A stretch of 64,000 bases of DNA. Source: Oscillospiraceae bacterium (lineage in GTDB: Bacteria > Bacillota > Clostridia > Oscillospirales > Ruminococcaceae). The notes under the pieces are model-generated. The model had not been told where the DNA came from. It was given only the letters and a program-made list of their open reading frames with translations, and made no database searches. Location: NCBI GenBank assembly GCA_017427265.1, contig JAFRTG010000021.1:124001-188000 (forward strand), read 5' to 3'. This document shows, one piece after another, positions 59,301 to 64,000 of this stretch (the first letter of the stretch is position 1; each line of letters opens with the position of its first letter). The position numbers and the translations under genes were made by a program.

Positions 59301-61289
59301 TTACTCCGATTCGGAGAAAATGTCATCCACCGGATTGGATTCCGCATCCGTTTCCGGTTCAGTCTGTACCGCAGCAGGCTCCTCTGCAGGCTCCTGCATC
59401 AGCGGATTTTCCTCCATCATCGGCTTTTTCGCAGCTTCCTCAGCCATACGGCTGTCAACTGTCAGCTCGCCGTTCATGATCTGCAGGAATTCCGTTTCGT
59501 TGACCTTTTCATATTCCAGCAGGAAGTTTGCAAGCGCATCAAGCTGATCGCGGTGGTCAGCCAGAATCTGCATTGCCCGTTCATAGGCATCTTCCACAAT
59601 CTTGCGAACCTCTGCGTCGATTCTTGCGGCGACCTCCTCGGAATAGTCGCGGACATGGCCGTAATCTCGGCCGATGAATACCTCATCACTGTCAGAGCCG
59701 TATGCAACCGGGCCAAGCTCATCTGAGAGACCCCAGCGCGTTACCATGTTTCTGGCGAGCTTGGTTGCACGCTCAATATCATTCGAGGCACCCGTGCAGA
59801 TATCCTCAAGTGCGGTTGCCTCACCGGCACGGCCGCCCATCATCATGACGATTGTTTCGAGCAGCTTGGTTCTGCTCATGTGATTGTCCTCGGTATCAGG
59901 CCGCGTCCATGTCATACCGGCAGCCATGCCGCGCGGAACCACGCTGACCTGCTGCACGCGGTCCTGCGTTTCCAGGTGGAACGCTGTTACGGCGTGACCG
60001 GCCTCATGGAATGCGGTAATCCGCTTATCGCGCGCCGTCGGCACATGCGACTTCTTTTCCGGACCGGAAAGCACCTTCATGGTCGCTTCCTCGATATCCG
60101 CGGCAATGATTGCTTTGCGGTCTGCTCTTGCTGCAAGGATTGCAGCCTCATTCAGCAGATTTTCCAGATCCGCACCGGTAAAGCCCTGCGTATCCTTTGC
60201 GAGTTCGTGGAAATCGACATCCGGGCCGATCGGTTTTTTGCCCTTGTGCACCTTGAGAATTTCCTCTCTGCCCTTGACGTCCGGATAATTGACCGTAATC
60301 TGACGGTCAAAGCGGCCCGGACGCAGCAGTGCAGGGTCGAGAATATCGCGGCGGTTCGTCGCTGCGATCACGATGACGCTTTCCTTATCGGTAAAGCCGT
60401 CCATTTCAACAAGCAGCTGGTTCAGGGTCTGTTCGCGCTCATCGTGGCCGCCGCCGAGACCGGAGCCTCTGTGCCGGCCGACCGCGTCGATTTCGTCGAT
60501 GAAAACGATCGAAGGTGCATGCTTTTTCGCCTGATCGAACAGATCACGCACACGGCTTGCACCGACACCGACGAACATTTCCACGAAATCCGAACCGGAG
60601 ATCGGGAAGAACGGAACGCCTGCCTCACCGGCAACAGCTCTTGCAAGCAGCGTTTTACCGGTACCGGGAGGGCCGAGCAGCAGAATGCCGCGCGGGATTC
60701 TTGCGCCGATATCCTCAAACTTCTTCGGATTCTTCAGGAAGTCAACAATCTCGGCCATTTCTGCCTTTTCCTCGTCCGCACCGGCGACATCGGCAAAGGT
60801 AGCCTTTTTCGCGGAACCGGATGCAGCCTTGATGTTGGCTCTTCCAAACGAATTGATCTTTCCGCCGCCGTTGGCCTGACGGAACATCACCACAAACAGA
60901 ACAATCGCCATCAGCATCAGCATGACGGTCGGGACAACGGTCAGCAGCCATGAGTTATCCGTGACCTTGATATAATCCTGCGCCATCTCATGACCCGGAT
61001 GCTTTTTGTTGTATTCCTCACGGTAATTTTCCGTATCCTGCAGGAACAGCGAGACATTCGGAACCTCATAGGTTTTGAATTTCTCATCATCATCCAGTTT
61101 GTACTTCAGCTCACCGCTTCCGAGATTCAGCGTATACTCCGTCACCCTATAGTCGTCGAAATATTCCAGAATGCTGGAATATTTCGGCATCTGCTGATTG
61201 CTGGCCAGGTTCGGCATCAGAACCCAGAGTGCCACAATGAAGAGCAGTGCAATGATCGCATAGGTCAGAAGTCCACGATTTTTGCCCAA
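59301..61289 (-). CDS. ftsH: ATP-dependent zinc metalloprotease FtsH
   Basis: A 662-residue membrane AAA+ protease. Two N-terminal helices (about 9-27 and 117-137) flank an outer domain. The AAA domain has [11 protein letters not shown], Walker [12 protein letters not shown] (about 206-216), Walker [10 protein letters not shown] and the [20 protein letters not shown]. The zinc site is HEAGH (about 428-432), with the third ligand Asp downstream (DICTGASND). It degrades misfolded and regulatory membrane proteins. The C-terminal tail is acidic, rich in E, P and M. The TTG start has AAGGAG about 10 bases upstream. It follows tilS closely, as in many Firmicutes. Confidence 0.96.
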   Translation of the reverse strand: MGKNRGLLTYAIIALLFIVALWVLMPNLASNQQMPKYSSILEYFDDYRVTEYTLNLGSGELKYKLDDDEKFKTYEVPNVSLFLQDTENYREEYNKKHPGHEMAQDYIKVTDNSWLLTVVPTVMLMLMAIVLFVVMFRQANGGGKINSFGRANIKAASGSAKKATFADVAGADEEKAEMAEIVDFLKNPKKFEDIGARIPRGILLLGPPGTGKTLLARAVAGEAGVPFFPISGSDFVEMFVGVGASRVRDLFDQAKKHAPSIVFIDEIDAVGRHRGSGLGGGHDEREQTLNQLLVEMDGFTDKESVIVIAATNRRDILDPALLRPGRFDRQITVNYPDVKGREEILKVHKGKKPIGPDVDFHELAKDTQGFTGADLENLLNEAAILAARADRKAIIAADIEEATMKVLSGPEKKSHVPTARDKRITAFHEAGHAVTAFHLETQDRVQQVSVVPRGMAAGMTWTRPDTEDNHMSRTKLLETIVMMMGGRAGEATALEDICTGASNDIERATKLARNMVTRWGLSDELGPVAYGSDSDEVFIGRDYGHVRDYSEEVAARIDAEVRKIVEDAYERAMQILADHRDQLDALANFLLEYEKVNETEFLQIMNGELTVDSRMAEEAAKKPMMEENPLMQEPAEEPAAVQTEPETDAESNPVDDIFSESE

Positions 61290-61330
61290 GTAACATTCAC
61301 TCCTTTTGATTGTTTATATATGCTGTCTGT

Positions 61331-62659
61331 TCAGCCGCGCAGAATCTGAAGTGTCAGAATCCGGCGGCTGTCTGCATCGGGTTTGACGCGCGCTGCAATG
61401 CCGATCTGCTCGCAGTAAATGCAGCCCTCCGCATCGTAAAGCGCATAAAGAAGCCTGCGTTCCGGTATCGGCACCGCAGCCTGCACGCAGGTTTTCAGCG
61501 CACTGGTGAAGCTGCGTCCGGGCAGCCGGATCCGGTCGGTTCCGCGCCACTGCCGGAAATAAGGTTTCCCTTTTATTTTATCAAAATCCAAAGTAGACCG
61601 CGTGTCTGCTTTGTGATAATTCCGTGATATTGCCGCTGTATCAAGCAAAACGGCTTCACAGATCTTGTCCGGATAGAGCATGTTTCTGCCGATTTTCAGC
61701 GGGAACGCACTGTCAGAAGGCGGCATCTCCGCACGGATATACAGGATGCCCCTGTGCACCTGTGCATAAACATTCCGTGTCAGTGTGAGCTTTCCTGCTT
61801 TGTGCAGCACCAGTCCGTCGATGGCTTCGAGCATCTTCCGGTTCGGATCGACATGCACCGGGAGCCGTTCGAGCTGCCGCAGATACACGCGCATCCGCAG
61901 CGGCGCCGGATAGTCCGCAAGTCCCTGTAATCCGCCTGAAACAGCACATGCTTCGGCAGCATGTTCCGCCTGTTCACGGAGAAGCGCATCATCCGCAGCG
62001 AGTGCTTCCGCCGCTTCCGCGATATGCCGGAGCGCGGCAGGATTCTCCTGCAGGAGCAGCGGCATGATGCTGTGCCGGATCCGGTTCCGGCTGCTGTCGT
62101 CCTCTGCATTCGTGCTGTCCTCGACATAGCCCTGACCGCGTGCCTGCAGAAAGCTGAGAATCTCCGATTTATCCGCAGAAAGCAGCGGGCGGCAGATTCT
62201 CCCGTTATGCGGCAGAATTCCGCGCAGACCCTTCATGCCGCTGCCGCGAATCAGATGAAACAGCACGGTCTCGGCATTGTCACCCGCATGGTGTGCCGTT
62301 GCGATGACGCCCTCCGGCGCTGCGGAGTTCAGTGCTTCATAGCGCAGTCTGCGCGCTGCTGTTTCCAGCGAGAGCTTTTGTGCTGCCGCATAAGCGGGCA
62401 CATCCACACGGATCAGCTGAAACGGAATCCCGTACTGCCTGCAGAATGCCGCGCAGAACGCAGCATCGCGGTCGGCTTCCTCTCCGCGGATGCCGTGGTG
62501 CACATGCACCGCCCGCAGATCCAGCTGCAGCTGTTCCTGCAGCTCATGCAGACAGAGCAGCAGCGCTGTGCTGTCCGCGCCGCCTGAGAACGCAACGGTG
62601 CAGATGCCGGCAGGCGGACACCCCGCGCCGGAGAGAATCCGGCTTTTCAGCGCATCCAT
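61331..62659 (-). CDS. tilS: tRNA(Ile)-lysidine synthetase
   Basis: A 442-residue enzyme that changes C34 of tRNA-Ile(CAU) to lysidine, so it reads AUA. The N-terminal PP-loop ATP pyrophosphatase has AFSGGADSTALLLCL (about 24-38) and VHVHHGIRGEEADRDAAFC. It also has ATAHHAGDNAETVLFHLIRG and TNAEDDSSRNRIRH, which bind ATP and tRNA. The C-terminal TilS domain includes GTDRIRLPGRSFTSALK. The ATG overlaps the dnaB stop (TAATG). tilS-ftsH adjacency is a conserved Firmicutes order. Confidence 0.95.
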   Translation of the reverse strand: MDALKSRILSGAGCPPAGICTVAFSGGADSTALLLCLHELQEQLQLDLRAVHVHHGIRGEEADRDAAFCAAFCRQYGIPFQLIRVDVPAYAAAQKLSLETAARRLRYEALNSAAPEGVIATAHHAGDNAETVLFHLIRGSGMKGLRGILPHNGRICRPLLSADKSEILSFLQARGQGYVEDSTNAEDDSSRNRIRHSIMPLLLQENPAALRHIAEAAEALAADDALLREQAEHAAEACAVSGGLQGLADYPAPLRMRVYLRQLERLPVHVDPNRKMLEAIDGLVLHKAGKLTLTRNVYAQVHRGILYIRAEMPPSDSAFPLKIGRNMLYPDKICEAVLLDTAAISRNYHKADTRSTLDFDKIKGKPYFRQWRGTDRIRLPGRSFTSALKTCVQAAVPIPERRLLYALYDAEGCIYCEQIGIAARVKPDADSRRILTLQILRG

Positions 62660-64000
62660 TATTCCGGCGGAGCTTCTCCGCGTTCCGGCGCGGAAAAGCG
62701 GGTAAACTGCGCATCCCAGATCATCTTGATCGTTGCGGTTTCACCGTGACGGTTCTTTGCAACGATACATTCGGTAATGTTCGGCGCAGCGGATTTTTCC
62801 CGGTTGTAATAATAATCGTTATACAGAAACATGATGATATCCGCGTCCTGCTCGATCGAGCCGGATTCACGGAGGTCAGACATCATCGGCCGTTTATCGG
62901 TTCTGCTCTCAACGCCGCGGTTCAGCTGCGAGAGCAGCAGCACCGGTACATTGAGCTCCTTCGCCATCAGCTTTAAGTTTCGCGTGATATCCGAAATGAC
63001 CAGCACGCGGTTATCGGATTTCAGCGGTGCATCCATCAGCTGCAGGTAGTCGATGACGACCATGCCGAGATTTTTCACACGGCGCAGCTGCGCTTTCATC
63101 TGCGAGACCGTGATGCCGGTTGCTTCCGAAAGAAAAATATTCATGCCGGAGAGCACATCTGCGCTGTTTGCAATGCGTCCCCATTCCTTCGGCTCCAGAC
63201 GGCCTGTCCGCAGCTTGTGCGAATCGACCAGCGCCTCTGTGGAGAGCATACGCGAAACGAGCTGCTCCATGCTCATTTCCAGCGAGTAGATCGCAACGGT
63301 TCTGCCGGAGCGCCGCGTCACATTCGTTGCAAGATTCAGTGCAAACGAGGTCTTGCCCATACCGGGACGCGCCGCGAGAATCACAAGGTCGGAATTGTTC
63401 ATGCCGCCCGTGACGGAGTCCAGCTCCGGGAAGCCGGTTTTCGCACCGACATATTTTTCGCGGTCCGGACCGGAAATATCACCGAGATGCTTATAGGTAT
63501 CCACCATGACATCGCGGATCGGAACAAGTCCGTGCGTGTCTCTGCCCTGCCGGATATCGTAGATCCGCTGCTCGGCGGAATCCAGCAGTGTCTGCGCAGA
63601 TTCCGAACCGGTCGAAATCTCCCGCAGCAGATCGCGTGCGACCGTCGCAAGCGATCGGGCACAGTATTTTTCCGCAAGAATTCTGCAATAGCTGACGATA
63701 TTTTCAGCCGAAGGCACGCTTTCCGCCAGATTGGTCAGATAGCGCTTGCCCTCTGCCGCATTCTCAAAAATCCCGGCGCGCACAGCCTCATTCAGCACGA
63801 CGACAAGGTCCATTTCCCCTGCCTGCGTACCGGTCGTGAACATGGTCAGCATCAGCCGGAACAGCTCCCTGTGCTGCTCCACAAAAAAGGATTCCGGCCG
63901 GATATATTCCAGTGCGACCGGAAGCATTTCGGGCTCCAGCAGAATCGAGCCGAGCACAGACTGTTCTGCTTCGATGCTGTGCGGCAGCGACCGCTCGGAA
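62659..64000 (-). CDS. dnaB: Replicative DNA helicase DnaB (5' end outside window)
   Basis: Replicative hexameric helicase. The frame stays open to the right edge: residues SERSLPHSIEAEQSV (63958-63999) read straight into LGSILLEPEMLP, the usual DnaB beginning, so only about 10 residues are missing. The RecA-like core has Walker A ARPGMGKTSFALNLA, YSLEMSMEQLVSRML, VVIDYLQLMD and LSQLNRGVESRTDKRP, ending with DIIMFLYNDYYYN and a short acidic tail. The GTG at 63955-63957 is internal (Val), not a start. No intein is seen. It overlaps tilS by one base. Confidence 0.96.
   Translation of the reverse strand, partial: SERSLPHSIEAEQSVLGSILLEPEMLPVALEYIRPESFFVEQHRELFRLMLTMFTTGTQAGEMDLVVVLNEAVRAGIFENAAEGKRYLTNLAESVPSAENIVSYCRILAEKYCARSLATVARDLLREISTGSESAQTLLDSAEQRIYDIRQGRDTHGLVPIRDVMVDTYKHLGDISGPDREKYVGAKTGFPELDSVTGGMNNSDLVILAARPGMGKTSFALNLATNVTRRSGRTVAIYSLEMSMEQLVSRMLSTEALVDSHKLRTGRLEPKEWGRIANSADVLSGMNIFLSEATGITVSQMKAQLRRVKNLGMVVIDYLQLMDAPLKSDNRVLVISDITRNLKLMAKELNVPVLLLSQLNRGVESRTDKRPMMSDLRESGSIEQDADIIMFLYNDYYYNREKSAAPNITECIVAKNRHGETATIKMIWDAQFTRFSAPERGEAPPE

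Noticed and set aside
1-64000. CRISPR arrays, insertion sequences and rRNA genes
   Set aside because: No regularly spaced identical repeats, no DDE transposase and no rRNA-like sequence were found on reading either strand.

Overview
The window comes from a Firmicutes chromosome of moderately high GC, most likely a cellulolytic Ruminococcus or a close relative in the Oscillospiraceae. The clues are a family 8 glycoside hydrolase with a C-terminal dockerin, a dockerin-like module in an anti-sigma factor, an LPQTG-anchored BspA-type leucine-rich-repeat protein, a T-box-controlled trp operon and near-consensus sigma-A promoters, often with TGC just before the -10. Assignment is by inference; no search was run.

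Layout. 1-533: end of an XRE regulator, tRNA-Phe, tRNA-Gln and a 5' fragment duplicated from tRNA-Gln. 534-6557 (minus): an uncharacterised protein, an Lsa-type ABC-F ATPase behind a transcription-attenuation leader, and a three-gene membrane glycosylation operon. 6806-9873 (plus): MutS-like ATPase, esterase, small zinc-ribbon protein. About 10140-19350: a mobilizable integrated element with a two-gene cargo (small protein plus a 1591-residue exonuclease-RecQ-UvrD fusion), an excisionase-like protein, a MobV relaxase with a hairpin-rich candidate oriT, and a tyrosine integrase led by a coupled 16-codon peptide. 19652-26547 (minus): zinc-ribbon membrane protein, lipoprotein and a four-gene sensor/LuxR regulator operon. 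26921-29612: guaA, a candidate C-rich small RNA and a MinD-like ATPase.

29892-38336 (plus): zinc ribbon, hydrolase, superoxide reductase, MFS transporter, nitrilase, LPXTG protein and an ECF sigma/dockerin anti-sigma pair. 38417-45357 (minus): a complete trpE-GD-C-F-B-A operon with a Trp T-box. 45502-55183: GH8-dockerin enzyme, XRE regulator fused to a degenerate superoxide-reductase-like domain, a second ECF/anti-sigma pair, a zinc phospholipase C-like protein, and a two-component system next to an ABC transporter. 55443-64000 (minus): ilvB-ilvN-DUF815 ATPase, ftsH, tilS and the 5'-truncated (by the window edge) dnaB.

The strongest candidate for an undescribed system is the mobile two-gene exonuclease-RecQ-UvrD module, which resembles a bacterial WRN-type exonuclease-helicase with an added SF1 helicase; its carriage on a mobile element suggests genome defence or element maintenance. 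Other points of interest are the ABC-F attenuator with a 3-codon leader ORF, the putative anti-Shine-Dalgarno small RNA, the two ECF units sharing a promoter motif, and several dispersed intergenic repeats.
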